A stretch of DNA of 64,000 nucleotides from positions 1-64,000 of the forward strand of contig CAMZIO010000001.1 of NCBI GenBank assembly GCA_947307255.1. The letters run 5' to 3'. Made by a program: the position numbers and the translations under genes. Below are positions 1 to 10,148 of this stretch, piece by piece. The notes below the pieces were generated by a model. That model ran no database searches. It was not told the DNA's origin and saw only the letters and a program-made list of their open reading frames with translations. This stretch comes from an uncultured Clostridia bacterium (GTDB lineage Bacteria; Bacillota; Clostridia; Oscillospirales; Oscillospiraceae). The first letter of the stretch is position 1, and each line of letters starts with the position of its first letter.

Positions 1-43
1 AACGAAAGGGAGAAGACCGGCATAGCCGGTCTTCTCCCTTTTT
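1..43 (+). terminator. Rho-independent terminator (of an upstream gene outside the window)
   Basis: gggagaagaccggc-ata-gccggtcttctccc followed by TTTTT. Confidence 0.8.
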
Positions 44-65
44 CGGCTGCCGATCTCCCGCGAAA

Positions 66-104
66 AGAAAGGCGGCGCGGCTTTTGCCGCGCCGCCCTTC
101 TTTG
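66..104 (+). terminator. Second hairpin/terminator-like structure
   Basis: ggcggcgcggc-ttttg-ccgcgccgcc then cttcttt. Confidence 0.5.
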
Positions 105-243
105 TGGTCGGTATTATGCCGCCGCTGCCTGCCGGCGGTGATGCAGGCCCTCGTAAAATCGCAGCGCAGAGGAGCGGAAAGCGCTCAGTGGGCCGGTGAA
201 AGGAACGGGCGGACGGGAAAACGCCGCCGTGCACGAATTACCG

Positions 244-273
244 TTGACGAACGCTGATCTTTTGGAGTATAAT
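244..273 (+). promoter_or_regulatory. Sigma-A type promoter
   Basis: TTGACG - 18 bp - TATAAT, about 40 bp upstream of the 312 ATG. Confidence 0.6.
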
Positions 274-311
274 ATCTTGATTTAATATGTGGACAAAAAG
301 GGGAGGACGCT

Positions 312-1175
312 ATGTGGATCGCGGACGGATGGAAAGACTATGAACTGCTGGACTGCGGCGGCGGCGAAAAGCTGGAGCGCTGGGACAGGCAGATCCTCGT
401 GCGCCCCGACCCGCAGGCGATTTGGGAGAGCGAACGCAAAAACCGCGGCTGGAAAAACGCGCAGGGCCGCTATTACCGCTCCCAGAGCGGCGGCGGCCAC
501 TGGGACAAGGAAAAGCTGCCGGAGCAGTGGCAGGTGCGCTACCGCGATTTGACATTCCGCGTCAAGCCCATGAACTTCAAGCATACGGGCCTCTTCCCGG
601 AGCAGGCGGTCAACTGGGACTTCGCGCGGGAAAAGATCCAAAACGCGGGCAGGCCGATTCGCGTGCTCAACCTCTTTGCCTATACCGGCGCTGCGACGGT
701 GGCCTGCGCCGCTGCGGGGGCACAGGTGTGCCACGTGGACGCGGCAAAGGGCATGGTGGCGTGGGCGAAGGAAAACGCCCGCGTCAGCGGCCTGGAGGAT
801 GCGCCGATCCGCTATATCGTGGACGATTGCGCCAAGTTCGTCGAGCGGGAGATCCGCCGCGGCAAGACCTACGACGCGATCATCATGGATCCGCCCTCCT
901 ACGGGCGCGGGCCGGGCGGCGAGGTGTGGAAGCTGGAGGAGAATCTCTACCCCTTCGTCAAGCTGTGTGCAAGAGTGCTCTCCGACAAGCCGCTGTTTGT
1001 CATCATCAATTCCTACACCACGGGGCTTGCCCCCTCGGTGCTGGGCTATATGCTGCATCTGCTGGTCGCAAAACGATACGGCGGGACGGTAACGTGGGAC
1101 GAGCTGGGCCTGCCCGTTACGGAAACCGGCCTGGCCTTGCCCTGCGGCGCAACGGGCAGATGGTGCAGCGAATAA
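312..1175 (+). CDS. Class I SAM-dependent rRNA methyltransferase (RlmI/RlmL-like)
   Basis: 287 aa; SAM motif NLFAYTGAATVACAAAGA, catalytic-type MDPPSYGRG. Confidence 0.85.
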   Translation: MWIADGWKDYELLDCGGGEKLERWDRQILVRPDPQAIWESERKNRGWKNAQGRYYRSQSGGGHWDKEKLPEQWQVRYRDLTFRVKPMNFKHTGLFPEQAVNWDFAREKIQNAGRPIRVLNLFAYTGAATVACAAAGAQVCHVDAAKGMVAWAKENARVSGLEDAPIRYIVDDCAKFVEREIRRGKTYDAIIMDPPSYGRGPGGEVWKLEENLYPFVKLCARVLSDKPLFVIINSYTTGLAPSVLGYMLHLLVAKRYGGTVTWDELGLPVTETGLALPCGATGRWCSE

Positions 1176-1196
1176 GCAGGCAGGAAGAGAAATATT

Positions 1197-2045
1197 ATGT
1201 CAACTATGCTGAAAACCGAGAATATCGCCTTCTTCTATCCCGCCCGGGAGGGGGAGGAGGCGCGCCTTGCGTTGAACGGCGTAACGCTTGCGATTGAGCG
1301 GGGCAGCTTCGTCGTGGTGCTGGGGCACAACGGTTCGGGCAAATCCACCCTGGCAAAGACCTTTAACGCGGTGCTGCTGCCCACGGGCGGCACGGTGTAC
1401 GTCGATGGGATGGACACGGCGGACGAGCAGCTTTTGCTGGAGATTCGCCGCCGCGTGGGGATGGTGTTCCAGAACCCGGACAACCAGATCGTTGCCAACG
1501 TGGTGGAAGAGGACGTCGCCTTTGCGCCGGAAAACCTCGGCGTGCCGACGGAGGAGATCCGCCGCCGTGTGGACGACGCGCTGGCCGCCGTCGGCATGGC
1601 AAAGTACGTGCGCCATGCACCGCATCTTCTCTCCGGCGGGCAAAAGCAGCGCATCGCCATTGCGGGCGTGCTGGCGATGCAGCCGGACTGCATCGTGCTC
1701 GACGAGGCGACCGCCATGCTCGATCCCATTGGGCGGCGGGAGGTCCTCGCCGCAATCGAAACGCTGCACCGGGACAAGGGAATCACCGTAATTTTGATTA
1801 CGCACCATATGAATGAGGCTGAGCACGCCGACCGCGTGCTGGTGCTCAACGACGGAAAGCTCGCCATGGACGGTACGCCCCGCGAGGTGTTTTCCCGCGC
1901 GGACGAGCTGGGCGCTATCGGACTGGCGGTGCCGGACACCGTGGCGCTGCTGCGCGCGCTCCGGGAGGGCGGCCTGGACGTCGCCACGGATGCGGTAACG
2001 GTGGAGGCGTGCAGCGAGGAAATCGCGCGTGCGCTTGCGCATTGA
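1197..2045 (+). CDS. ecfA1: Energy-coupling factor transporter ATPase EcfA1
   Basis: Walker A GHNGSGKST, signature LSGGQKQRIAIAGVLAM, followed by a second ECF ATPase and EcfT. Confidence 0.92.
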   Translation: MSTMLKTENIAFFYPAREGEEARLALNGVTLAIERGSFVVVLGHNGSGKSTLAKTFNAVLLPTGGTVYVDGMDTADEQLLLEIRRRVGMVFQNPDNQIVANVVEEDVAFAPENLGVPTEEIRRRVDDALAAVGMAKYVRHAPHLLSGGQKQRIAIAGVLAMQPDCIVLDEATAMLDPIGRREVLAAIETLHRDKGITVILITHHMNEAEHADRVLVLNDGKLAMDGTPREVFSRADELGAIGLAVPDTVALLRALREGGLDVATDAVTVEACSEEIARALAH

Positions 2046-2071
2046 GAATTCACAGTAAAGAGGAAACCGAC

Positions 2072-2938
2072 TTGGACGAGATCATTCGTATTGAAAACCT
2101 GACCCATACTTACAGCGCGGGTACGCCCTTTGAGCACTGCGCGGTGGACGGCATGGATCTGAGCATTTATCGCGGGGAATTTCTGGGTATCATCGGCCAC
2201 ACCGGATCGGGGAAATCCACGCTGATCCAGCATCTCAACGGCCTGCTCAAGCCAACGAAGGGGCGCGTGCTGCTCGGCGGGGAGGACATCTGGGCCGATC
2301 CCAAGAAGATCCGTTCCGTGCGTTTTCGCGTGGGGCTGGTGTTCCAGTACCCGGAGTATCAGCTTTTTGAGGAGACGGTCTACCGCGACATCGCCTTTGG
2401 CCCGACCAATATGGGCCTTTCCGGGGAGGAGATCGACCGGCGCGTGCGCGACGCGGCGCGCTTTGCCGGCGTGAGCGAGCAGATGCTGGAGAAATCCCCC
2501 TTTGCGCTCTCCGGCGGGCAGAAGCGGCGCGTCGCCATCGCGGGCGTGATCGCCATGGAGCCGGAGGTGCTCGTGCTCGACGAGCCGACGGCGGGGCTAG
2601 ACCCGCGCGGACGGGAGGAGCTGCTATCCAACATCTCCGCCTATCACAAGGAGCGGGGGAACACGGTCGTGCTCGTCAGCCACAGCATGGAGGAGATTGC
2701 GCGCAACGTGGATCGCATCGTGGTGCTTTCCGACAGCCGCGTGCTGCTCAGCGGTACGCCGCACGAGGTGTTTGCCCAGGGCGATACGCTGACGCGCGCG
2801 GGCTTGGATGTGCCGGAGGTAACGCGCATCGCCATGTCGCTGCGGGAGCGGGGACTTGCGGTCGATGCGGGGGTCTACACCGTGCGGGAGTTGTCTGATG
2901 CGCTGCTGGCGCTGCGGAAAGGCGGTGGCGTATGCTGA
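2072..2938 (+). CDS. ecfA2: Energy-coupling factor transporter ATPase EcfA2 (probable TTG start)
   Basis: Walker A GHTGSGKST, LSGGQKRRVAIAGVIAM; adjacent to EcfA1/EcfT; AGGAAA upstream of TTG. Confidence 0.9.
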   Translation: MDEIIRIENLTHTYSAGTPFEHCAVDGMDLSIYRGEFLGIIGHTGSGKSTLIQHLNGLLKPTKGRVLLGGEDIWADPKKIRSVRFRVGLVFQYPEYQLFEETVYRDIAFGPTNMGLSGEEIDRRVRDAARFAGVSEQMLEKSPFALSGGQKRRVAIAGVIAMEPEVLVLDEPTAGLDPRGREELLSNISAYHKERGNTVVLVSHSMEEIARNVDRIVVLSDSRVLLSGTPHEVFAQGDTLTRAGLDVPEVTRIAMSLRERGLAVDAGVYTVRELSDALLALRKGGGVC

Positions 2939-3762
2939 AAGATATCACGCTGGGACAGTTTTTTCCCGGCAACACGCTGGCGCATCGGCTGGACCCGCGC
3001 ACCAAGCTGCTGGTTACCGTGCTTTATATCGTCGCGCTGTTTTCGGCGCGCTCGCTGTGGGGCTATGCGCTGCTGGCGCTGGTGCTGGCGATCAGCGTGC
3101 GCGTGTCGCGCGTGAAGCTCCGCTCGCTGCTGCGCGGATTGAAGCCCGTGCTGTTCATCATCGCGTTTACCGCGATTTTGAATCTCTTCTATACGCCCGG
3201 ACGCACGCTGGTGTCGTTCTGGACGCTGCGCATCACCTACGAGGGGATGCGCACGGCGGTTACGATGATGCTGCGCATCATGCTGCTGATTATGGGCACG
3301 TTCCTGCTGACCTATACCACCAGCCCCATCCGGTTGACCGACGGGATGGAGAGCCTGCTCAGCCCGCTCAAGCGGATCAAGCTGCCCGTGCACGAGCTGG
3401 CGATGATGATGTCCATTTCGCTGCGCTTTATCCCTACGCTGATCGAGGAGACGGACAAGATCATGTCTGCCCAGAAGGCGCGCGGCGCGGATTTTGAATC
3501 CGGCAACCTGTTCCATCGCGCCAAGGCGCTCATTCCGATGCTGGTGCCGCTGTTTATCAGTGCGTTTCGCCGCGCGGATGAGCTGGCCACGGCGATGGAA
3601 TGCCGCTGCTATCACGGCGGCGAGGGGCGCACGAAGCTCAACGTGCTGCGCTATGAGGCGCGGGATTATCTGGTGCTGGCGTTTTTCCTGGCGCTGGCAG
3701 TGGGGATCGTCGCATCGGAGAAGCTGGGCGTGCCGGCGCGATTGAGCGCGCTGCTTGTCTGA
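2932..3762 (+). CDS. ecfT: Energy-coupling factor transporter transmembrane protein EcfT
   Basis: hydrophobic; HRLDPRTKLL and ARGADFESG motifs; overlaps ecfA2. Confidence 0.9.
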   Translation: MLKDITLGQFFPGNTLAHRLDPRTKLLVTVLYIVALFSARSLWGYALLALVLAISVRVSRVKLRSLLRGLKPVLFIIAFTAILNLFYTPGRTLVSFWTLRITYEGMRTAVTMMLRIMLLIMGTFLLTYTTSPIRLTDGMESLLSPLKRIKLPVHELAMMMSISLRFIPTLIEETDKIMSAQKARGADFESGNLFHRAKALIPMLVPLFISAFRRADELATAMECRCYHGGEGRTKLNVLRYEARDYLVLAFFLALAVGIVASEKLGVPARLSALLV

Positions 3763-3773
3763 GGAGGCGAAAG

Positions 3774-4532
3774 ATGCGCAACATTGCCCTCAAGCTTATG
3801 TATAACGGCACCGCCTATCACGGCTGGCAGGTGCAGAAAAACGCCGCCAGCGTGGAAGAGACGCTCGAACGCGGCCTATCCATGATCTGCGGCGAGCGGG
3901 TCAAGCTCGTCGGCTGCGGCCGTACCGATGCGGGCGTGCACGCCGAGCACTATATCGCCAATTTCCACACGAGCTCCCGCATTCCGCTCGAACGGCTGCC
4001 CTTCGCGGTCAACACCCACACGCCGGAGGATATCGTCGTGCGCGAAGCGCTGGAGGTGGCGGATTCGTTCAACGCGATCGGCTCGTGCCTCAAAAAAGAA
4101 TACACCTATCGCATCTATAACTCGCGGATCAAGAATCCGTTTTATGTAAACCGCGCTTATTTCTATCCCAAGCACCTCGACGAGGACGTGATGGACCGCG
4201 CGGCGCGCGCCTTTGAAGGCACGCACGATTTCCGCGCGGTGCGCTCGGTGGGCACCGAGACGAAGACCACTGTGCGCACGATCTATTACTGCCGCGTCAA
4301 TCGCAGCGGGGAGCTGCTGGAATTGAAGGTCTGCGCCAACGGATTCCTGTATAATATGGTGCGGGCCATTACCGGCACCGTGCTTTACGCGGCGGAAGGG
4401 AAGCTGACGGCGGAGGACATCCCTCGGATTCTGGATTCCGGCGACCGGACGCTGGCGGGGCCGACGGTCCCGCCGGGCGGACTGTATCTGACAAAACTCT
4501 GGTATGAGGATGAACGGCTCAATGACGAATGA
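3774..4532 (+). CDS. truA: tRNA pseudouridine(38-40) synthase TruA
   Basis: MRNIALKLMYNGTAYHGWQVQ, GCGRTDAGVHA motif. Confidence 0.95.
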   Translation: MRNIALKLMYNGTAYHGWQVQKNAASVEETLERGLSMICGERVKLVGCGRTDAGVHAEHYIANFHTSSRIPLERLPFAVNTHTPEDIVVREALEVADSFNAIGSCLKKEYTYRIYNSRIKNPFYVNRAYFYPKHLDEDVMDRAARAFEGTHDFRAVRSVGTETKTTVRTIYYCRVNRSGELLELKVCANGFLYNMVRAITGTVLYAAEGKLTAEDIPRILDSGDRTLAGPTVPPGGLYLTKLWYEDERLNDE

Positions 4533-5709
4533 GAAGGAAAATGGAACGCGCGCAAGCGCTGTACCGGGCAAGCAGCCGCGCCGCGGCGCTCTGCGCCGCA
4601 CGCTGCTGCTGCTCCTTGTGCTGGCGGTGGTGTTGGGCGGCGTGGTTTTCGTGTCCTATCAGGATATGAAGGGGATTGACAGCATTCGCCGCCTGCTCTC
4701 GTACAACAAGGTTTCGCCGGATGCGCAGGGCAGGGCGGAGCTGTATGCCTACGACAGCGACCGCACCAATACCTTTGCCATGCTGGGCGAGCGGCTGTTG
4801 GTGGTGTCCACCACGCGCATGGCCGTTCTGGACAGGAACGGGGAGGAGCTGTTTTCGCAGAACGTCAAGCTGAACAACCCGGCGATTGCGCAGGGCGGAC
4901 AGTTGGCGGCCGTATACGACGTGGGCGGCACGTCGCTTTACCTCGTGGGGCAGAAGGGCCTGGTGCGCGATATGAGCGAGGCGTGCGAGGGCGGCATTCT
5001 CGCCGCTGCGCTCAATGAGTCGGATTATCTGGCGCTGACCGTGCGAAAAAGCGGCTATAAATCCGCAGTTACGGTGTATGACGCCGCCGGCGCGCCGGTG
5101 TTTACCTTCAACGCCTCGGATCACTACGTGGCGAACGCCTGCGTCATGCGCGACAACAAGCACCTGTGCACGGTGTCGCTGGGCGAGGCGGACAGCGCCT
5201 TCGCCAGCAGGCTGAGTATTTACGCGCTGGACCAGGAATCCCCCGTGGCGGTCAATACGCTGACCAGCTCGCTGGTGCTCTCGCTGGAGAATCTCGGTGA
5301 TTCGCTCCTGTGCGTTACGGACGATCGCCTGACCTCGTTCGCCGCGGACGGCTCGCTCGGCGGCAGCTATCGCTACGAGTATCCTTATCTGCGCGGCGTC
5401 AGCGTCAGCGGGGACTACGCCGCGCTGCTGCTGAGCCGCTACCGCTCCGGCAGCGCGCTGCGCGTCGTTGCGGTTGGCGCGGACGGCGAGATCATCGGCA
5501 CGCAGGATATCCGGCGCGAGGTGCTGGATATTTCCGCGGCGGGGAAGTACGTCGCCGTGCTCTACGGCGACAGCCTGAGCGTCTATACCGCGGATATGAC
5601 GGAGTACGCAACGCTGGAGAGTACCAATTACGCCAAGAAGGTCATCATGCGCGCGGACGGGACGGCGGTGCTGTTCGGCACGTCCGGGGCGACGCTGTAT
5701 ATCCCGTAA
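4504..5709 (+). CDS. DUF5711-like membrane-anchored beta-propeller protein (start may be 4522)
   Basis: single N-terminal TM segment, repetitive beta-rich ectodomain. Confidence 0.55.
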   Translation: MRMNGSMTNEKENGTRASAVPGKQPRRGALRRTLLLLLVLAVVLGGVVFVSYQDMKGIDSIRRLLSYNKVSPDAQGRAELYAYDSDRTNTFAMLGERLLVVSTTRMAVLDRNGEELFSQNVKLNNPAIAQGGQLAAVYDVGGTSLYLVGQKGLVRDMSEACEGGILAAALNESDYLALTVRKSGYKSAVTVYDAAGAPVFTFNASDHYVANACVMRDNKHLCTVSLGEADSAFASRLSIYALDQESPVAVNTLTSSLVLSLENLGDSLLCVTDDRLTSFAADGSLGGSYRYEYPYLRGVSVSGDYAALLLSRYRSGSALRVVAVGADGEIIGTQDIRREVLDISAAGKYVAVLYGDSLSVYTADMTEYATLESTNYAKKVIMRADGTAVLFGTSGATLYIP

Positions 5710-5768
5710 GCGGAGGAAGGTTTTTCCCGATTTGACAATTATTTTGACTGGAACGGAAAGGCGGACGG

Positions 5769-6446
5769 ATGGATAATGTATTTATCGCGGATCTGATACT
5801 GGCGCTTTTGCTGCTGGCCGGTGCGCTCTTCGGCGCCAAGCGCGGGCTGTTTCAAAGCCTGGTGGGGCTGGGGATCGTCCTTGCCGCTCTGGTGGGGGCG
5901 ATGCTGGTTTCCTCCGTGCTGACGGAACCGCTGACGCAGCTCGTCTACCCCAAGGTGGAGGAGAGTGTGATCGCGCGGCTTTTGCCGCAGGAGGAGATGC
6001 GCGAGAGCGAAGCGCCGGCACAGGAGCCGAGCGAGGGCGGCGTTCTGGACCGATACCGCAGGCAGCTGGAGCAGACCCTGGCCGACGCCACAACCGGCGC
6101 GGTCGAGGCGGCGGTCCGCGCGCTGCGCGAAACGGCGCGCGGCCTGGTGGAGGGTTTCGTGCGTGCAGCGGTGTTTTTCGCGGCGTTTCTCGTGCTGCTG
6201 GTGCTGCTGAAGCTGGCGGCGCGGGGGCTGGAGCACGTGCTGGAACTGCCGGGTCTGCGCCTGCTCAACAAGCTCGGCGGCGGGGTGCTGGGCCTGGCGG
6301 AGGGCGCGCTGCTGGTGTTTTTGCTGCTATCCCTTGCGCCGAAGCTCGGCATCACCTGGTTTTCCGACCGTGCCGAGGGTACGCATCTGCTTGCCTTCTT
6401 TCAGAACAATACCCCGCGGACACTGATTCAAATGCTGACCCGGTAA
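5769..6446 (+). CDS. CvpA family membrane protein
   Basis: multiple TM segments, KRGLFQSLVGLGIVLAALVGA N-terminus typical of CvpA. Confidence 0.7.
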   Translation: MDNVFIADLILALLLLAGALFGAKRGLFQSLVGLGIVLAALVGAMLVSSVLTEPLTQLVYPKVEESVIARLLPQEEMRESEAPAQEPSEGGVLDRYRRQLEQTLADATTGAVEAAVRALRETARGLVEGFVRAAVFFAAFLVLLVLLKLAARGLEHVLELPGLRLLNKLGGGVLGLAEGALLVFLLLSLAPKLGITWFSDRAEGTHLLAFFQNNTPRTLIQMLTR

Positions 6447-6474
6447 CGGGTCTTACCCCAATGGAGGATTGAAT

Positions 6475-8796
6475 ATGCAACCACAACTTTGTTCCCGCTG
6501 CAAGAAAAACGTCGCTGTCGTGTTTCTCACCCGCATGGAGGGCGGGAAGAACGTCAGCGAGGGGCTCTGCCTCAAATGCGCCAAGAATATGGGCCTGCCG
6601 CAGGTGAATGAGATCATGCAGCGCATGGGCATCACCGACGAGGATCTGGATATGATCTCCAACGAGATGATGGGAGCCTTCGGCGGCGCCGAGAACTTAG
6701 AGCAGATCGACGACGATGGAAGCGACGAGGAGGGCAAGACGGCAACCTTCCCGTTTCTCAACCGGATCTTCGGCGGCGCGGGCGGCGAGGCCGTCGCGCC
6801 GGGCAGCGACGGGGATTCCCAACGTCCGCCGCGCGGTGAAAAGAAGGGCGAAAAGAAGCTGAAGTTTTTGAATAATTACTGCATCAACCTATCCGCGCGC
6901 GCCCGCGAGGGTAAGCTGGACGCCGTAATCGGCCGGGCGGAGGAGATTGAGCGCGTGGTGCAGATTTTAAACCGCCGCCAGAAGAACAACCCATGCCTGA
7001 TCGGTGAGCCGGGCGTCGGCAAAACCGCCATCGCAGAGGGGCTTGCCCAGCGCATCGCCGCGGGCGAGGTGCCCTTTAAGCTGCGCGGTAAGGAGGTTTA
7101 CCTGCTCGATTTGACCGCGCTGGTGGCGGGCACGCAGTTCCGCGGCCAGTTTGAAAGCCGCATGAAGGGCCTGATCGAGGAGATCCGCAAGGCGGGCAAC
7201 GTCATCCTCGTCATTGACGAGGTGCACAACATCGTCGGCGCGGGCGACGCCGAGGGCAGCATGAACGCCGCCAACATTTTAAAGCCCGCGCTCTCCCGCG
7301 GGGAGATCCAGGTGATCGGTGCGACCACCTTTGCCGAATACCGCAAGCATATCGAAAAAGACACCGCGCTCGAGCGCCGCTTTCAGCCGGTCATCGTCAA
7401 CGAGCCGAATATCGAGGATACCCTCAAGATCCTGCGCGGCATCGCGCATTATTACGAGAGCTTCCACGGGGTCAAGATCCCGGAGGGAATTTTGCGCCAG
7501 GCGGTGCTGCTGTCTGAACGCTACATTACCGATCGCTTCCTGCCGGACAAGGCGATCGACCTCATTGACGAGGCGTGCTCCGATTTGAATTTGCATGACG
7601 AGAACATCAACCGCCGTATGGAGCTGCGCCGCGATCTGGAAAACATCGCCTTTGAGCGCGAGAAGCTCACCTCCGCCGGGGAGGAGGACGCGGCGCAGGA
7701 CGAGGCGCGTATGGACGAACGCTACGCCCGCATTGCCGAGCTGCGCAGTCAGGAGATCCGCCTGCAGCAGGAGCTGGACGCTCTGTGCGCCAACGGCGAC
7801 CCGGCGTTGAGCATGGATAACCTTGCCCGCGTGATCGAGCTGTGGACAAAAATCCCCGCCAGCCGCATCCGCGAGGACGAGTTCAAGCGCCTCAGCGAGC
7901 TGGATAAACGCCTTAAAACGCATATCGTTGGGCAGGACGAGGCCATCGCCGCCGTCAGCGCCGCGATCCGCCGCAGCCGCGTGGGGATCTCGCCCAAGCA
8001 CAAGCCGGTATCGTTCATCTTCGTCGGGCCCACGGGCGTGGGCAAGACGGAGCTGGTCAAACAGCTGGCGCAGGACCTGTTCAATTCGCCGGATTCGCTG
8101 ATCCGGCTGGATATGTCCGAATTCATGGAAAAGCACTCGGTTTCGCGCATCGTCGGCTCGCCGCCGGGCTACGTCGGCTATGACGAGGCGGGACAGCTGA
8201 CCGAGAAGATCCGCCGTAAGCCCTACGCCGTGATCCTCTTTGACGAGATTGAAAAGGCGCATCCGGACGTGCTGAACATCCTGCTGCAGATTCTCGACGA
8301 CGGCGAGATCACCGACGCCCACGGGCGCAAGGTGAATTTTGAAAACACGGTTATCGTCATGACCTCCAACGCCGGCAGCGATCGCAAGGGCGGCTCCCTC
8401 GGCTTCGGCATGACGGTCAACGAGCAGAACAAGGAGCGCGCGCTCAAGGCGCTGGGCGAATTCCTGCGTCCGGAGTTTCTCAACCGCGTGGACGAGATCA
8501 TCTGCTTCAACCGCCTTGATGAGGAAAATTTCTCCGCCATTGCCCGCATCATGCTCGAAGAACTGAAGGCGAGCCTTGAGGAAAAGGCGCTGCACTTCAG
8601 CTACGACGACGCCGTGGTGGAGTATCTTACGCACAAGTCGTTTTCCACGACCTACGGCGCGCGCAACCTGCGCCGCACGATCCAGAAGGAGCTGGAGGAC
8701 GAGATTGCCGCACGCATCATCAATTCCTATGACGCGCCCATCACCCACATCCGCGCGGCGGTGGAGGGCGATGCGCTGACGCTGCATTGCCTGTAA
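6475..8796 (+). CDS. ClpE-like AAA+ ATPase with N-terminal zinc finger
   Basis: CSRCKKN...CLKCAKN zinc finger; two P-loops GEPGVGKTA and GPTGVGKTE; Clp C-terminal region. Confidence 0.88.
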   Translation: MQPQLCSRCKKNVAVVFLTRMEGGKNVSEGLCLKCAKNMGLPQVNEIMQRMGITDEDLDMISNEMMGAFGGAENLEQIDDDGSDEEGKTATFPFLNRIFGGAGGEAVAPGSDGDSQRPPRGEKKGEKKLKFLNNYCINLSARAREGKLDAVIGRAEEIERVVQILNRRQKNNPCLIGEPGVGKTAIAEGLAQRIAAGEVPFKLRGKEVYLLDLTALVAGTQFRGQFESRMKGLIEEIRKAGNVILVIDEVHNIVGAGDAEGSMNAANILKPALSRGEIQVIGATTFAEYRKHIEKDTALERRFQPVIVNEPNIEDTLKILRGIAHYYESFHGVKIPEGILRQAVLLSERYITDRFLPDKAIDLIDEACSDLNLHDENINRRMELRRDLENIAFEREKLTSAGEEDAAQDEARMDERYARIAELRSQEIRLQQELDALCANGDPALSMDNLARVIELWTKIPASRIREDEFKRLSELDKRLKTHIVGQDEAIAAVSAAIRRSRVGISPKHKPVSFIFVGPTGVGKTELVKQLAQDLFNSPDSLIRLDMSEFMEKHSVSRIVGSPPGYVGYDEAGQLTEKIRRKPYAVILFDEIEKAHPDVLNILLQILDDGEITDAHGRKVNFENTVIVMTSNAGSDRKGGSLGFGMTVNEQNKERALKALGEFLRPEFLNRVDEIICFNRLDEENFSAIARIMLEELKASLEEKALHFSYDDAVVEYLTHKSFSTTYGARNLRRTIQKELEDEIAARIINSYDAPITHIRAAVEGDALTLHCL

Positions 8797-8811
8797 CGGG
8801 GAGGAGAAGCC

Positions 8812-9027
8812 ATGTTCCACTTTTTCCGCAATCAGATCGAAAAACGCTGTGCTTACTGCGCCCGCGGCAGGCAGATCAACGAGCGTGAGGTCGCCTGCCC
8901 GCGCCGCGGCGTGATGGACGCTGCGGACCATTGCAGCCGCTTTGCCTACGACCCGCTCAAGCGTGTTCCGCCGCGCCCCGCAGCGCTGGATACGCAGAAG
9001 CATTTGCCGGAAGACTTTTCCCTGTAA
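8812..9027 (+). CDS. Small Cys-containing conserved hypothetical protein
   Basis: 71 aa, CAYCARGRQ...CPRRGV; GGAGGAG RBS upstream; cotranscribed with the Clp ATPase. Confidence 0.6.
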   Translation: MFHFFRNQIEKRCAYCARGRQINEREVACPRRGVMDAADHCSRFAYDPLKRVPPRPAALDTQKHLPEDFSL

Positions 9028-9053
9028 ATAAGCAAAAAGAGAGGAAGATAGAG

Positions 9054-9875
9054 ATGAAAATCGCTCGTGTTTGCGCCGTGTACTTCAGTGCGACCGGTAA
9101 TACGCGCAAGGTGGTTACCGCACTGGGGCGCGCGATGGCGGCCTGCTTTGAAACGCCGCTGGAGGTGCTCGATTTTACCCTGCCTGCCGCACGGGAAGAG
9201 CGCTGCGACTTTGCGCCGACGGATCTGGTGATTTTCGGCACCCCGACCTATGCCGGAAAGGTTCCCAACAAGCTGCTGCCCTTCGTCAAGTCCGGCTTTG
9301 CCGGAAACGGCGCGCTGTGCGTGGCCGTCGTTACCTTTGGCAACCGCGCCTATGACAACTCCCTTGCCGAGCTTTGCGCCTGCCTGGAAGCGGACGGCTT
9401 CCACACCGTCGCCGGCGGCGCCTTTGCCGCGCAGCACGCCTTTTCCAAGACGCTGGCCGCCGGCCGGCCCGACGAGGAGGATATGACGGAGCTGGGCAAG
9501 TTCGGCGCGGCGATTGCCGGCAAGCTCAGCCGCGCCACCACGCCGGGCGAGCCGGTGCGCGTTCCCGGCGCGGCAGACGCACCCTATTACACCCCGCGCG
9601 GGCTGGACGGCGAGCCGAAGATGTTTTTAAAGGCAAAGCCCGTTACCGATCCGGACAAGTGTACGCAATGCGGCGTGTGCGCCGCGCTGTGTCCCATGGG
9701 CTCGATCGACCCTGCAGACCCGGCGCAGGTGAACGGCGTGTGCATCAAATGCCACTCCTGCGTGAAGAACTGTCCTGTGGAGGCAAAATACTTTACAGAC
9801 GAGGCGTTTCTTTCCCACCGCGCCATGCTGGAGCGGGATTACACCCGCCGCGCCGCACCGGAATGGTTTGTATGA
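9054..9875 (+). CDS. EFR1-type flavodoxin/ferredoxin fusion protein
   Basis: flavodoxin motif YFSATGNTRKV plus two 4Fe-4S motifs CTQCGVCAALCP and CIKCHSCVKNCP. Confidence 0.88.
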   Translation: MKIARVCAVYFSATGNTRKVVTALGRAMAACFETPLEVLDFTLPAAREERCDFAPTDLVIFGTPTYAGKVPNKLLPFVKSGFAGNGALCVAVVTFGNRAYDNSLAELCACLEADGFHTVAGGAFAAQHAFSKTLAAGRPDEEDMTELGKFGAAIAGKLSRATTPGEPVRVPGAADAPYYTPRGLDGEPKMFLKAKPVTDPDKCTQCGVCAALCPMGSIDPADPAQVNGVCIKCHSCVKNCPVEAKYFTDEAFLSHRAMLERDYTRRAAPEWFV

Positions 9876-9923
9876 CAGAAGGGGGCGAGCGGCATCGCTT
9901 GGAGCGCTTTTCTTGAAATTGAT

Positions 9924-10142
9924 GTGCACAACATGACGCGGGCCCAGGCGATTGCGGCCGTTGACGCCAAGCTGCGCAGAGTCAACGCATCCGTCTACAG
10001 GCTTCGTGTGATCCACGGCTACCACAGCGGGACCGTGCTGCGGGATGCGGTACGGTCGCATTACAGGGGACATCCGAAAGTGAAGCGGATCGAAATCGGG
10101 CTGAATCCGGGAGAGACCGACCTGATCCTCCGGGAATTGTGA
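9924..10142 (+). CDS. Smr-domain protein (start uncertain)
   Basis: (LEID)VHNMTRAQAIAAVD...VIHGYHSGTVLRDAVR; the conserved LEID lies upstream of the only start codon (GTG) in frame. Confidence 0.65.
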   Translation: MHNMTRAQAIAAVDAKLRRVNASVYRLRVIHGYHSGTVLRDAVRSHYRGHPKVKRIEIGLNPGETDLILREL

Positions 10143-10148
10143 GGGGAA

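Noticed and set aside
282-1058. 258-aa minus-strand ORF and other overlapping frames at the methyltransferase
   Set aside because: Antisense shadow; the plus-strand methyltransferase motifs are clear.
7279-9003. 574-aa minus-strand ORF opposite the Clp ATPase
   Set aside because: Shadow ORF in GC-rich DNA; the sense strand encodes an unmistakable AAA+ protein.
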